Assembly (NCBI GenBank): GCA_033060915.1
Contig: CM065397.1
Span: 20,986,501 to 21,050,500 of the forward strand
DNA length: 64,000 bases
From: Euryodendron excelsum
Taxonomy: Eukaryota; Streptophyta; Magnoliopsida; Ericales; Pentaphylacaceae
Reading direction: 5' to 3'
The notes beneath the pieces are model-generated. The model was not told the DNA's origin. It was given only the letters and a program-made list of their open reading frames with translations, and made no database searches. Positions 47,796-59,821 of this stretch are shown here, piece after piece. Numbering within the stretch: position 1 is the first letter of the stretch; every line of letters starts with the position of its first letter. The position numbers and the translations under genes were made by a program.

Positions 47796-47808
47796 TCTCC
47801 TCCTTTTT
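47796..47808 (-). other. Polypurine tract of copia copy 2
   Basis: - strand AAAAAGGAGGAGA, one base from LTR 2. PPT-like motifs are repeated at about 47890-47902, 48147-48158 and 48269-48284. Confidence 0.8.
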
Positions 47809-48609
47809 AATGATGACAAAACCTTTGCAAAATAAGTTCATGTAAGATTAAATGAAATGATCAAAATTAAAATATCATACCAGTAAAGAAACTCCCCCTT
47901 TGTTTTGTAATTTAGCAAATGATGCTTAGAGGATAAGAACAATTTTCAGGGAGTTTTTGTCAGTGAAATTAAAGACATTTTGAGAGAAATAATTCATGTT
48001 ACTCCGCCTGAGAACATGCTCTGAATATGTCAAAAAGTACTCATTTTATTTCATTTTCATTTAATGCCAATTCAATAAACAATTCATGTTTATTTTAGTA
48101 AATTCCATTTCTTATCCAATTCAGGTTCCCCAATTTTGAATAAATACTTCTCCCCCATGACTGCTTCTCCTCCATAAGTCATGTTACTTCAATTCTAAGT
48201 GATGTTTGACTCATTTTTCAACAAACATGCATTGTACAATTTTGCAATACAATTTTCATTTCAGAATTCTTCTCCCCCTTTTTGTCAATACATCAAAAAG
48301 AGAAATAGAATGAGAGTGAAACCAATTGAGTGATAGACAGGTACAATAACAAAAAAAAAAAAAAATTATGAATATGATAGATTATATAAATAGGAAAGTA
48401 AACAAATCAAGCAAATTATCATAGCAATCACAATTGATACCAGAATAAAATGATATTTCATTGATGAAACCATGGATATGACAAAAAGTTATACAGTTAA
48501 AGTTCACAAAAACTATGCCAGAATCAAAACAAAAAAATGTTATAACAGGACCATGAGAGTGACAGAGCCATGACTTGAGCTTTGAAGTTGGAGGATTTTG
48601 AAAGGTGTT

Positions 48610-50054
48610 TTAAGGAGATGGAGATGGAGAAGGAGAGGGTGTTAGATCAACAGGATCTAAGGCAGTGTTGGATGGACCAGTAAATGGTCTAGGCCTCAAA
48701 CCATAAAGTCTCCTTCGCACAAAGCTAGATGCTGAGGTAGATGGTTTCATTTTCTTTGCTGGAACAGCCTTCTTCCTTAGTGCAGCATCCTCAGATTCTT
48801 CCTCAGAGACATAATCTGTAGGCTCATCCTTCTCAATTTTCAGGTCTGTGTCCTCGAAATCTTTCTTTGCTTCCTTCTCTTGTTCTTCCTCATGTCTTTC
48901 TTCAATTTCTGGTTCTCTTTCTCTTTCTTCTTTACCCATTAAATTTCCTTGAGCCCTTTTCAGTTGCACCATGGCTTTCTTAAGGTCTTTCAACTGAAGC
49001 AACCCTTCATTAAGTTTGTGGTCCATGTTCTGAAGCATGTCCATCATGCTTCCCAAAAGTGCATCAACAGAGGTGGCATCAAGGGTTTGGGCTAAGGGTT
49101 TTCTAGGACCAGAGGCAGAAGCTCTTTTCTATGAAGAGCTGGTAGGAGCAACTTTGTTTGCCCTTAGAACCCAATGGCCATTGATTTTCTTATACCCCAT
49201 CCTGCTCAAAGTGTACTTGCTGTATTCATCCTTATAGGGATCAGGCTTCCTGTAGTTTACTCCCAAAAGGTTTATATGGAAATGCTTGAAAATCTTGGTG
49301 AGTAGCATTCCATATGGTAGGTTCTTGGAGGCAGTGGTAGCAACATTGGCCATGTTGGAGAGAATGTAGTAGGGAACATCAATTCTGGTGCTTGTGAGAA
49401 AGGCCCATAAGAAAAATAGGCCCTTCTCAATGACACGCTCAAAACCACCAACTTTGGGTAAGAAAATGGTTGTTACGAAATGGTGGACTAATCTCAATTC
49501 AATAGGGAAGTTGTTGGCTATGGGTTGAGTGGATTCGGGCATGTCATGTCCATAGTGAACTTGAAGTTGTCTCTTTCTGCTAATGTTTTCAAAATACATT
49601 TCTCCACCATAACTAGTTCCCATAATTTCTACCAGGGTCCCTTCATTTAGAGTGATTTTCACTCCATTCACAAAGCTGGTAATCATGTTACTTCCGACTT
49701 TCTTCATCAAATTAGAGTAGAAATGCATAACCAACTTTGGGTATACATTCTCTCTGAATGTAGTGTAAGGTTCCCATCCTAGATTCTCAAGGATATGGGA
49801 GAAGTCAAAGTTCTCAGTTTTAAAGAAGGTATGATCTATCCAATGTCCATTCAAGACTTTACACAAACTAAAAAATATTCAAGTACCTTTTTTCTGCCAA
49901 TGCATATCTGAATTGTATGGTATCCCATCCAGGTTGTTCTGCCAGAGCCCTTTCCTCTGAATCTCTGATGACTGGTCCAACCCTTTTTCATTTCTGAGTT
50001 CGTGAAGGAGAAACATTAGGGTTTTCTCGGCCAGGTTCTATTTTAGGAGCCATT
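48610..50054 (-). pseudogene. Extra ORF after pol, copia copy 2
   Basis: ATG at 50054 (MAPKIEPGREN), with an early stop and frame change. From 49866 a 245-codon stretch opens: NGHWIDHTFF; VMHFYSNLMKKVGSNMITSF; GLFFLWAFLTSTRIDVPYYI; LPYGMLLTKIFKHFHINL; TLSRMGYKKINGHW. A single TAG (49129-49131) separates it, in the same frame, from 148 more codons: a heptad-like DMLQNMDHKLNEGLLQLKDL, a Glu/Lys-rich segment, and a Ser/Pro tail (PSPSPSPSP). It is longer than in copy 1, which lost the middle. No catalytic motif or membrane segment is seen. The family resembles uncharacterised plant retroelement ORFs; the role is unknown. Confidence 0.65.
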
Positions 50055-50247
50055 GTGGAATTAAGGAGGGTTGAGTGAAAATGGAAAGTGGTCGATTAGG
50101 GTTTATAGAGAGATTGAGATGAAGATTCGCGATGGTTAAGAGTGACAGTTGGGTTTTTGTGCGAACAGGGGAGCGGGAGAGAAAAAGAGTGAGAATGAAT
50201 GAGTGAGAGGGAAATTTCGAATGTTTGTAAAGTGAGCTTCGTCAAAG

Positions 50248-50254
50248 TATATAG
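50248..50254 (-). promoter_or_regulatory. Possible internal TATA box before the extra ORF, copy 2
   Basis: - strand CTATATA about 195 bp upstream of ATG 50054. The intervening sequence is nearly identical to copy 1 (40332-40524) up to the ATG, after which similarity falls sharply. Confidence 0.4.
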
Positions 50255-50548
50255 GCCTGAAGCATGAGGTGACTCATGAACTAAATGAGCCGACACATAC
50301 CTTGTTAATGAAATGATTTAAGTCCACTATCGTGATGAGCCGACTCTATGAAATAAAGTGTCGACTCTTTTACCCAGATTGAGCATTGAATCATAAGAAT
50401 TTTATGAAACGATCTTTTTCATATTTTGAGACAAAGATTATCTTAATATAATCATAAAATGCATCATGAATTCAAGAAAAGCATTTCATATGAATGATAA
50501 ACACATTTAAACATTCAAAGCACAAATTTCACTCAAATCAAACATATT

Positions 50549-52150
50549 TTAGGATAAAGGATCACTCATCCCTAATTCTCTTCTAATCATACAAAAACGA
50601 TCTTCACTTAATGGTTTAGTAAAGATATCAGCTACTTGCATATCAGTGCACACAAAGTTAAGTTCTATATCACCTTTTTGTACATGATCACGTATAAAGT
50701 GATATCTGATTTTATTGTGTTTTGTGCGAGAGTGTTGAATAGGATTTTTAGTCAAGTTTATTGCACTAGTATTATCACATTTATTAGGAATATGATCAAA
50801 CAAGATTCCGTAATCTTCCAATTGTTATTTGACCCACAACACTTGCGCACAACAACTGTCAGTTGCTACATATTCAGCCTCAGCTGTGGAGAGAGCAACT
50901 GAATTTTGTTTCTTGCTATACCAAGATACAATCATATTACCTAGGAGTTGGCAAGAGCCACTTGTACTCTTCCTATCAACTCTACTCCCCACATAGTTAG
51001 CGTTAGTGTAAGCATTAATATTAAAACATGTATTTCTTAGATACCATAATCCAAGATTTGGTGTATGCTTAAGATAACAAAAAATCCTTTTTACAGCAAT
51101 CACATGTGATTCTTTAAGATTAGATTGAAAGTGAGCACAAAGCAAACACTAAACATTATATCTGGTCTACTAGCAATTAGATACAATAGAGAGCTTATCA
51201 TGCTTCTATAAAGCTTAGTATCTACTGACTTACATTTCTCATCGCTATCCAATTTAGTTGTAGTACTCATTGGAGTACTTATAGGCTTTGCATCTTCCAT
51301 GCCAAACTTTTTGATTAAGTCGTTGATGTACTTGGCTTGGTTGATAAAGATGCCTTCCTTTGATTGCTTGATTTGAAGTCCGAGAAAGTAGTTGAGCTCT
51401 CCCATCATACTCATCTCGAATTCTCCTTGCATACTCTTAGCAAATTATTTGCAAAGCAATTCATTAGTAGCACCGAATATTATATCATCTACACAAATTT
51501 GTACTACAAGCATATCACTGTTTTTGATTTTGATAAGAAGAGTTGTATCTATTTATCCTCTAGAAAACCTTTTTCAATAAAAAAAACTTGCTTAATCTTT
51601 CATACCAAGCCCTTGAGGCTTGCTTCAAGCCATACAAAGCTTTTGTTAGTTTGAAAACATGGTCAGGAAGTTTTGGATCTTCAAAACCAGGTGGTTGTTC
51701 AACAAAAACTTCTTGAGTGATAAAGTCATTTAGAAAAGCACTTTTAACATCCATTTGATATAATTTAAAGTCTTTAAAATAAGCAAAAGCAAGTAATAAT
51801 CTAATGGCTTCTAGTCTAGCTACAGGGGCATAGGTTTTTTCATAATCAATGCCTTCCTATTGACTATAACCTTGAGCAACAAGTCTTGCCTTGTTCCTCA
51901 CCACAATTCCACATTCATCCATTTTGTTTCTAAATACCTATTTAGTTCCAATAACTGGATGATCAATAGGTCTAGGAACAAGGTGTCATACCTCATTTCT
52001 TTCAAATTAGTTCAATTCCTTTTGCATTGCATTTATCCAAAATTCATCATATTCAGCGTCATTAAAACACTTAGGCTCTATTTGAGATAAGAATGCAAGA
52101 TGGTAACATATATTGTTGATAGAGGATCGAGTTCTTACACCTTGTGAAGG
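50549..52150 (-). pseudogene. Copia copy 2 reverse transcriptase and RNase H
   Basis: Same domains as copy 1. The stretch 51754-51560 reads MDVKSAFLNDFITQEVFVEQPPGF...KALYGLKQASRAWYERLS. The catalytic motif is ICVDDIIFG (51484-51495), so the usual Tyr of YVDD is Cys. MGELNYFLGLQIKQS and the RNase H (GSRVDRKSTSGSCQLLGN, ALSTAEAEYVA, ADIFTKPLSED) follow. A TAA near 51450, a frame break near 51130 and TAA at 50822 disrupt it. Its stops differ from those of copy 1 in this region. Confidence 0.88.
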
Positions 52151-52207
52151 ATCACCTAGGATTTGTTTCGTAGGATGGTTATTCACAAACTTCCACTCCT
52201 TAGGTAG

Positions 52208-53195
52208 TCATTCATTAATTTCTTGTTGGCTGGTATGAACTCCTTGTAATTCTCTTTCGTTTTGTGATTCCTCATTTGAGCTTGGTTGGATGTCCAACTT
52301 TTTCAATTTAGGTTCTAGCTCATCTGCATCATCACTTTCAACATTATTCGAAGAAGAGTTAAGTTCATCAAAAGTAATGTGGACTGATTCTTCAACCACT
52401 AGAGTCCTCTTATTAAAGACTTTATAAGCCTTGCTATGTGTTGAATAGCCAAGAAATACACCCTCGTTGGATTTAGCATCAAACTTGCCGAGGTTGTCTT
52501 TATTGTTATTCAATACAAAGCATTTACATCCAAAAGCTTTAAAGTATGAGACATTTGGTTTCTTTTCTTTCCAAAGTTCATAGGGGGTTTTATTTAAAAA
52601 CTTTCTAAATAAAATTCAATTTAAAACATAACAAGCTGTGTTAACAGCTTCAGCCCAAAAGTATTTTGGTAAACCATTTTCACAAAGCATGGGTCTAGCC
52701 ATTTTTTCTAAAACTTTGTTTTTCCACTCAACAACCCCATTTTGTTGAGGAGTTCTAGGAGCTCAGAAATTGTAATCAAAACCATTTTCATCACAAAACA
52801 TTTCAAAATGTTTACAATCAAATTCCCCTCCATATCAGTCCTAATAGAAGTAATTGAAAATTTTTTTTATTTTGGACTTTTCTACAAAATTTTGTAAAGA
52901 AAACAATTGTCTCATCCTTATGAGCTAAGAAGAATGTCCATGTAAATCTAGAATAATCATCAACAATAACAAGTGCATATTGTTTACCATCAAGACTCAA
53001 AGTCCTTGTTGGTCCAAATAAGTCCATATGCAATAGTTGAAGTGGCCTAGAGGTAGTGAGCATATTTAATGATTTGAAAGAAATTCGAGTTTGTTTTTTT
53101 AATTGACAAGCATCACAAACTCTGTTTTTGGCAAATTTTATTTTTGGAAGACCTTTGACCAAATCATTTTTAGAAACTTTTAAAAGTATGCTCAT
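52208..53195 (-). pseudogene. Copia copy 2 integrase
   Basis: CDACQLKKQTR, LLHMDLFGPTRT, DDYSRFTWTFF, then a frame break just before the second catalytic Asp region (near 52835). APRTPQQNGVVEWKN keeps the Glu, and the GKFDAKSNEGVFLGYSTHSKAY end follows. TGA stops at 52764-52766, 52616-52618 and 52208-52210 correspond exactly to those in copy 1. Confidence 0.88.
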
Positions 53196-53219
53196 ACTAA
53201 TGTGACCAAGTATTCTATG

Positions 53220-53640
53220 CTACAACCAACTTTCATCACTATTCATAGCAGCAAGACATTCCATTTTGCATGAAGTTAAATCATTAAGATTGAACACATA
53301 AATATTGCCTTGTCTATGTCCAGTGAGAATTGTCTTGTTATCATTCATGTCAATTACATCACATTTAGAGGATTCAAATACAACCTTGCATCCTTTGTCA
53401 CATAGTTGACTAATGCTTAAAAGATTGTGTTTGAGTCCCTTAACAAGTAATAAATTTTCAATAAAGGTAGAGGAATTCTTACCAATACTACCTATACCGA
53501 TAATCTTCCCTTTGTTATTGTCACCAAATGTGACAAGACCTCCATCCTTTGGTGAGAGAGAAGTGAATTGAGCTTCATCTCTCGTCATATGCCTTGAGCA
53601 TCCACTATCCAAGTACTAATGGTCTTTCTTGGATTTAGCT
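53220..53640 (-). pseudogene. Copia copy 2 aspartic protease
   Basis: MDSGCSRHMTR with the canonical DSG retained. A stop lies just upstream, in the preceding Trp-Tyr-Leu segment (ACTAATGG on the + strand near 53614). Then VTFGDNNKGKIIGIGSIG and GLKHNLLSISQLCDKG. Confidence 0.86.
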
Positions 53641-55269
53641 TGAAGGCAAACCTGCAAAAGGGTTTATCTGACCTTAGGTACCCAAATCATCTTGGGTCCT
53701 TAGGGGTTAGTACTCAATGGTCTTTTAGAGACCCATGCATTGCTGGGAACATTTGATTTTTGTAAAGCAAAACATTTACTAGCAATACGTCCCCTTTTAT
53801 GACAGTAAAAGCATGATATCTGTGTTTTTCTAGTTGAAGTTTCAAATCTCCCTTTTGAAAATTTATTCCTTTTAAATGGATCAAAACCAAGGCCAGCTTT
53901 GTCAAGTGAACAGTTTTGTTTTCCTAAAATTGCATCCAGTTTTTCTTTTCCATTTACACATCTATGAAGACTTGTTCCAAGTTTTTAACTTTATCAAGCA
54001 AGATGTGATTTTCTTTTGAAAAATCCTTTTGAAGAGAATTTTTCTTAACCTTATCTTTTAAGATATAGACTTCATTTTTCAAAACTTCATTTTCCTTTTG
54101 CAATTTCTCATTTTGAACAGTAAGAGTAGAAATCATTTTCTTAAGAAGTCCATTTTTAATTCCCAATTTTTTGAATTCACAAAGTAAGTCATCAAAAGCA
54201 TCTTGTAATTCATTAAAAGTAAATTGGGAAGAATCAGATACCTCATTACCATCTTCTCTAGCAATGAGACATAGGTTAGCTACTTCCTGTGATTCAGTTT
54301 CTTCTTCGAAGCTTGATTCTTCATCATCACTCCATGTCATGGCTGCCATGGCCTTCTTCCCTTGATATTTCTTTCCTCTCTTTCTGAGCAGAGGACATTC
54401 TGCCTTCATGTGGCCAGGCTTCTTGCATTCATAGCATGTTATGTTAGGTTCCTTGTTAGGTTTTCCCTTGGCTTCATGCTTCTTTCCACCTCTCCATTTC
54501 TTCTTTATGAATCTCTTGAATTTCTAAGTGATGAGGGCAATTTCATCTTCATTCTTATCACTTTCAGATTCATCATCTTGACACTTCATCTTTCTTCATC
54601 CTCTTAGGCATGTTGTTTTTGGGTGAGCTCATGTGTCATTAGAGAGCCCAAGAGTTCTCCCAGTGGTAGGGTGTTGAGGTCCTTTGGTTCTTGAATTGTT
54701 GTGACCTCGGCCTCCCAAGCCTTTGGCAAAGACCTTAAAATCTTCCTTACCTGCTCACTATTAGGATACACCTTTCTAAGAGATTTTAAACCATTAATAA
54801 TATCAATGAACCTAGTGAACATTTCGGTGATGGATTCTTCAGGTTTTATTTTGAACAATTTATAGTTATGTACCAATATGTTGATTTTAGATTCTTTAAC
54901 TTGATTGGTACCTTCATGTGTGACTTCTAGTCTATCCTATATTTCCTTAGCTGAATCACAAGTGGAAATACGATTAAATTCATTAGGATCAAGTGCTCAA
55001 TATAGAATATTCATAGCTTTGGCATTTGATTGTAGCATTTTCAGATCATCTTCATCCCATTCAGATTCTGGTTTAGGGACAACCATTTGTTTTATTCTGG
55101 AAGTAGGAGTTTTAGGACCATTTACAATAAGTCTCCATAATTCATAATCTACCGATTGAATGTAGATTCTCATTCTATTTTTCCAACAATTGTAATTGGT
55201 CCCATTGAACAAAGGTGGTCTATTTGTGGATTGACCCTCATTGATAGAGTTTCCGAAATTGGTTGCCAT
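53641..55269 (-). pseudogene. Copia copy 2 gag
   Basis: ATG at 55269 (MATNFGNSINEG), then RPPLFNGTNYNCWKNRM, the UBN2-type core to RKILRSLPKAWEAEVTTIQE, an intact CX2CX4HX4C knuckle CYECKKPGHMKAEC (near 54430-54390), a Lys/Glu coiled coil (54200-53960), and a second knuckle whose His is Arg (CFYCHKRGRIASKC, out of frame). Stops near 54998, 54945 and 54605 and a frame break near 53960 inactivate it. Confidence 0.87.
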
Positions 55270-55311
55270 TGATCTATTCCTAGGATGTTAAGCCTTAAAA
55301 CAGGAATACTA

Positions 55312-55323
55312 GCTCTGATACCA
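55312..55323 (-). other. Primer binding site, copia copy 2
   Basis: - strand TGGTATCAGAGC two bases from LTR 3; initiator-Met tRNA type. Confidence 0.92.
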
Positions 55324-55325
55324 AT

Positions 55326-57488
55326 TGTTGGTCCAAAAGGCAATCTAAGAGGGGGGTGAATTGTGTTTTTCAAAGATTAATACTAGTTCAGATTACTTAA
55401 AATTAATCTAAGCAATGTAATAGTGACCAAACTATATGTGATGCAATGTAATCAGTAAAAATAAAGAAAACAGAAAAATAGAAGGGAGACATAGATTTAC
55501 CGAGGTTCAACCACAAACGGTGGTCTACGTCCTCACCCCAATACCTCCTTGAAGTCTTCTTCCACTATGTAACCTCCAATTACAAATGGGATGCTGATTG
55601 ACAAAGTGCTTAGCTCACTATACACAAGAACTCCTCACCGAGCTCTTCAATCTCCAAGTGGTTTTATCCAAGCTCCACTCAAACTTACAAGAGTTTTGCT
55701 TTCACAAGAGAACTCTCAAACTCTCAATTATAAGTGTATAAAAGTTTACAAGTAACTAATACACTCTCTACCAAGAGTAGATTTTACATTCAAAACTTAC
55801 AAATAAAGATAGGAGGAATATCAGAGTATATCAGTAAATCAGTCAGCTTGATCTTGTTTTTGTCTTCAATCCTATGTACAAATGCAGCTGGAAGCTTGTA
55901 TATATATCCCTATATTGATTCCATCCGTTAGAGTTTGTTAGGGATCATTAATGCACGTCCAATCCATTATAACGTTAAGAAAAATAGCTGCTATATCAAA
56001 GGAGTTGGCTCCATGTTTGTGGAGTCGACACTTTCTGCTTCTGCATTTACCAGATATTGAACACTGACTTCATAAGTCCCTCTTCATATCGATGAGGCGA
56101 CTTCTTGTTCATTCCGTCTTCACATCTTTGGCTTATGCTATCATGAGGTGACTCTTTATCTTCAAGTGTCCGCTCATTGATCATGTCATCTTCAAGCCTT
56201 TTACTTCTACTATCAAAAGACGACTCTTCGTCTTCATGTGTCCGCTCATTGAGCATGTCATCTTCAAGCGTTGGCGTTTGTCTCCATAAGGCGACTCTTT
56301 ATTTCAATGAATCCACTCTTTGTCTATATGGTCTCCAGGCTTTTTGCTTCCGTGAACAAGAGGCGACACTTCATTTCTTATGAGTCCACTCATTGTTCAT
56401 TTTGTCTTTAAGCCTTTTGCTTTTGTAATTAAGAGGCGACTCCTCATTTCCATAAGTCCTCTCATTGTCTAGAAATCTACTTTCTGACTTCTAATGATTC
56501 TGCTTATCTCAGCACTGATATAAGATCTTCAAGGAGTATGTTTTTAGGGTATGATGATCAATCAAATCTTCTTAACTCATCAGAGTTAACTTCTATTCAA
56601 TTTGGATTGAATCAATCATTGGATATTGATCTTCTCTTGAATCTCAAACTGTCAAAGCTTCATTTGATCAATGTACATCGTTTCTTCTTCATTTGCAAAG
56701 CTTTCTTTTTCATTGCAGAACATCTTCTTCACTGTCAAGCTTCCTTAATTATGTGGAGCTTCACAATGCTTGATTTATGATTTCTTCTCTTTGCTAGCAA
56801 TTCTTCTTTTTTCTATAAAATCACTTCAATGAGACTTTTACAGGCCTGATGAAATCTCTTCATATATCTAGTCTTCATTGATTCTTTATATTGTAGAAGG
56901 ATTCTTCACTTGGATTACAGGTAGAGATTAGACAATCATTGTGAGCCATCTTCTTGACAACTTCAATCACATTATCTTGAATTAATCTTTGCAATCTTGA
57001 TGAAGTCTTCTCTTGAGCATTCTCAATTTCTTCAACACTCAATTCTTCTTCAATTGATCTTTGCATTCTTGATGAGTTCTTCTTTTTGGCATTTACAACA
57101 TCTGCACAATCAAATCGTCTTTAATTGAACATTGCACCTTCTAATGAAGTTTACATTCTTTCTTGAGTGCAAATAAGTCTTCATTGAGTCTATACACACT
57201 TTGATGAAAGATTTGTTTGAACACCTTCAATCTCTTCGAATGTAAAACATTTGTTTGAAGTAGAGATAGGCATCACTTCTCTATTTGGTTCATTGCATAG
57301 CTCTTGAATTTGTTATGCATTATCTTTGACATGCATTAGACTTAAGTTTGAACTTTAAGTCTAAATTATGAACTTTGTTAATCTGCACACTAAGTAGATT
57401 CATTAGTAATATTACATAAGGTTTAGTTATCATCAAAATCAATATGGGAATTAACCTTGAGTCAACAAGGATCAACCTTGAGTCCACA
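55326..57488 (-). repeat. Copia LTR 3 (5' LTR of copy 2)
   Basis: 2,163 bp, ends TGTTGGTC and GAGTCCACA. TATA (ATATATATA) at 55899-55907. The flanking TAAAC does not match CTTAC at the other end of the array. Confidence 0.92.
56094..56442. repeat. 72-bp tandem repeat in copia LTR 3
   Basis: Third copy of the GAGGCGACTC array, with the same unit spacing as in LTR 1 and LTR 2. Confidence 0.88.
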
Positions 57489-57632
57489 TAAACCTTGTCC
57501 ATAAGCCCTTATCCAAGTCAATTTCGATTCACACCTAGTCACACTTGTCCTTTTAGGAGGATGAGTTCTAACGAGAAGGTACTGTGTGCTTTCCTATATC
57601 ATCTCGATGGTGAGAAAAATTAGGGCGCGATA
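57489..57632 (+). mobile_element. Element C, 5' LTR piece 3 (terminal part)
   Basis: Reverse complement of the first ~140 bp of the A/B LTRs: AAGCCCTTAT, CACACCTAGTCACACTTGTCC, GAGTTCTAACGAGAAGGTAC, ending AGGGCGCGATA (terminal CA mutated to TA). This is the 3' end of the 5' LTR of a + strand element. It abuts the copia array on its left. Confidence 0.8.
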
Positions 57633-57634
57633 GG

Positions 57635-57653
57635 TGGCGACTCTACTTGGGAC
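57635..57653 (+). other. Primer binding site of element C
   Basis: TGGCGACTCTACTTGGGAC, two bases after the LTR end. It is the tRNA-Arg-type site seen in A and B, here on the + strand, so C points opposite to A and B. Confidence 0.87.
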
Positions 57654-59042
57654 GCTTAGAGGGTTAGACCATTGTTATGTCTCTTTACCCTTCTCTCATA
57701 TGAATTCTTCAATTAATTTGTCCAATTCTGTCCACTTCAAAATTTTCAAAATCAAACTTTTCAAAGTTATTTTCAAAAACATGTCGTCAACTGCATTCAA
57801 GTCATATTCAATCATTCTATCTTGCACTAAGTTTGTCATCAAAGTATTAACCTTTTGCATTTTATTTTGTAGGTGAACCTTGTTCACGTTTATTTTTATT
57901 ATCTATATAAACTTCCATGAATGACATGATAGAATGAATAGGATGGATGGAAATTGTTGGGTTCTTTTCTCCAATTTTCAAAATTTCACACACATTGCAT
58001 GTGCACTCGTATTTGCATATTTGCATTCTCTACCTAGTTACATCCCTTTTAGTTAGTAAGGGGAATGGAATATTGGTTATGGATGGATGTTGTGTCAGTA
58101 TCTTAGCCTATAGTCTCTTGATGATTCTCCTGCGTGGATCATCAACCGATAATGACACTACCTCAGGGAGTGGGCCTAGGTTTGAAAATTAGGGAATCGA
58201 GCCTTTTTAGGAAGCATTAATAAACCCTGAACCTCATGCTCTTGTGGAAACTCGGGCATAGCCAAACCTCTGCTAGATTTAAAACACACACATCAATTTC
58301 AAAACCATGGAGGAAAGGGCGACTGCTTTACTTCTCTATTCCTGTTGTGATAATGCTTGTATAAATGTTCATGCATGCATGTTTACTTTTCTATTACACT
58401 CTCTCTACTTATACTCTTGCATACATGTACATGCATTCAATACTCTATTTCAAGACGAGAGTTCCAAATTAACTCAAGTCACTGCATGCTCATGCAAATG
58501 ATCGACCCATAGAGAGTGACTCCAAACTCACTCTCCCTTGTATGGAACCTACCAAAATCCTAAGGGTTCCCACGTAACCCTATGGACTCATGATAAGCAT
58601 CTCAAGTCATTCCGTGAAGAGAGGCCTTAACCCTTTATACTCACGGAGATAGGATTTTCAAAGAAGACAAAGGACAACCTGCAAAGTAAGGTCAATGACC
58701 TCTCAAGCATCAACAAAAGGCAAATCCAAGGACTTAAAAGTAGTTTAGGATGCTCATTTGTAAAAGTAGATAGGTGGAAGTCTCAAGGAAAATGTTTTCC
58801 TTCCCTCTTATTAAAATGTGTTCCTTTTTTTTTTGTGTATTCAAACTTAAAGTTCAATGTACTCTTTTATTTTTTATGAATAAATGTATGTTCTCAATCA
58901 ATGGTAAGGTATCTGCATATGGGGGTAAAACCCTTATCTCCAAAAAGTGAGCTGAATGAAACATGTTTAGTCTCCCTCTCAAGTAGGGACACCCCTAAGA
59001 CATGCAATCGAATAAAGTCGTCTAAATATTAAAAACTAACTC
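57654..59042 (+). other. 5' leader of element C
   Basis: Non-coding, homologous to the leaders of A and B in reverse complement (for example CCTCATGCTC...AAACCTCTGC near 58230-58275, and ACCCTATGGACTC near 58576). Ends with a pyrimidine-rich stretch and AG (TTCATATCTCCAG, about 59070) shortly before an ATG at 59088, as in A and B. Confidence 0.6.
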
Positions 59043-59821
59043 GTGGCTTATATTCTTGTTTTCCCTTCATATCTCCAGGAAAGAAAAATGGATGTTGGCT
59101 TAACCTCTTCCATCATGGTAAAAGCCATGATTCATAAACTGCAAGAGAGGATACCACTCGAAAGTAAGAACTCTAGCAAAGGCACTTCGCATAGCTCATC
59201 AGTTATAATTCCAAAAGGGACATCTTGCGTCCTTAAGGGGCCAAACTACTAAGACCAAACCCCCTTCACCATACAACCTCACCAATCCAACATGAACCTA
59301 ACTATCAAAACTTTACTCCATCCTTCTCATTACTGCCTTATTCTCACCCCTGTGCTCAAACCTGAACCCTTGGTCGCCATGGCCAGGTTCGAACCTCAAA
59401 CTGACACCTGGAAAGCCATGCAGCCTCTACCACCCTTGGTTCCACCAAATAAAACAACTATACCCACCACCCTACCTATCTTCACAATTGCTCTATATGT
59501 AGTAGTCCCCTTAGACATACACCCAAAGGTAACTCTCCCTTCCATGACTCAATTGCCAATATTCAGTCTTCATAATGTTCCATGGAATTATTCCCTTGAC
59601 AAAGTTCAAGGCACTAAAGAACCTATAGCAAAAATTGGAAGGATGACCCGGTCGTGACAATTTTACACCTCTGCTAAAGTAGAAAGAAGGAAAGGGAAAA
59701 ACAAAGAAGGAGAGAGCTCTAACCTACCAACAGATCAGGAGATATCAGAATTCACCAAAGCTTTGGGGAAAGTTGACTACGACACCATGGAACAACTTAA
59801 AAAAGCCCTGCCCACATCTCC
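59043..59821 (+). pseudogene. Element C gag remnant
   Basis: Only weak gag sequence is left. The capsid domain seen in B is absent. A 121-codon frame (59292-59657) ends IAKIGRMTRS, followed by TGA and QFYTSAK, then a Lys/Glu-rich stretch (KVERRKGKNKEGE) and EISEFTKALGKVDYDTMEQLKK. The last parts fit the gag-protease junction of Tat-type elements (MTRSGR.Y; EFL...YSVVEQL). Deletion and stops inactivate it. Confidence 0.6.

Larger units (their letters stand above)
36356..57488 (-). mobile_element. Sirevirus-like Ty1/copia array: LTR-internal-LTR-internal-LTR
   Basis: Three ~2.16-kb LTRs (36356-38521, 45631-47794, 55326-57488) alternate with two internal regions (38522-45630 and 47795-55325), all in - orientation. 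Each internal region has its own PBS (TGGTATCAGAG.), gag, PR, INT, RT, RNase H, an extra ORF and PPT. The flanks do not match: left CTTAC, right TAAAC. The left flank is the end of B's LTR; the right flank is the inside of C's LTR on the other strand. The array therefore most likely formed by recombination between two separate insertions. Placement in Sirevirus rests on domain sequences, coiled-coil gag and multiple PPT-like motifs. Confidence 0.9.

Noticed and set aside
48610..50054. Viral envelope protein in the extra copia ORF
   Set aside because: No signal peptide, hydrophobic membrane segment or fusion-like motif is visible; only its position matches the env-like ORF of some Sireviruses.
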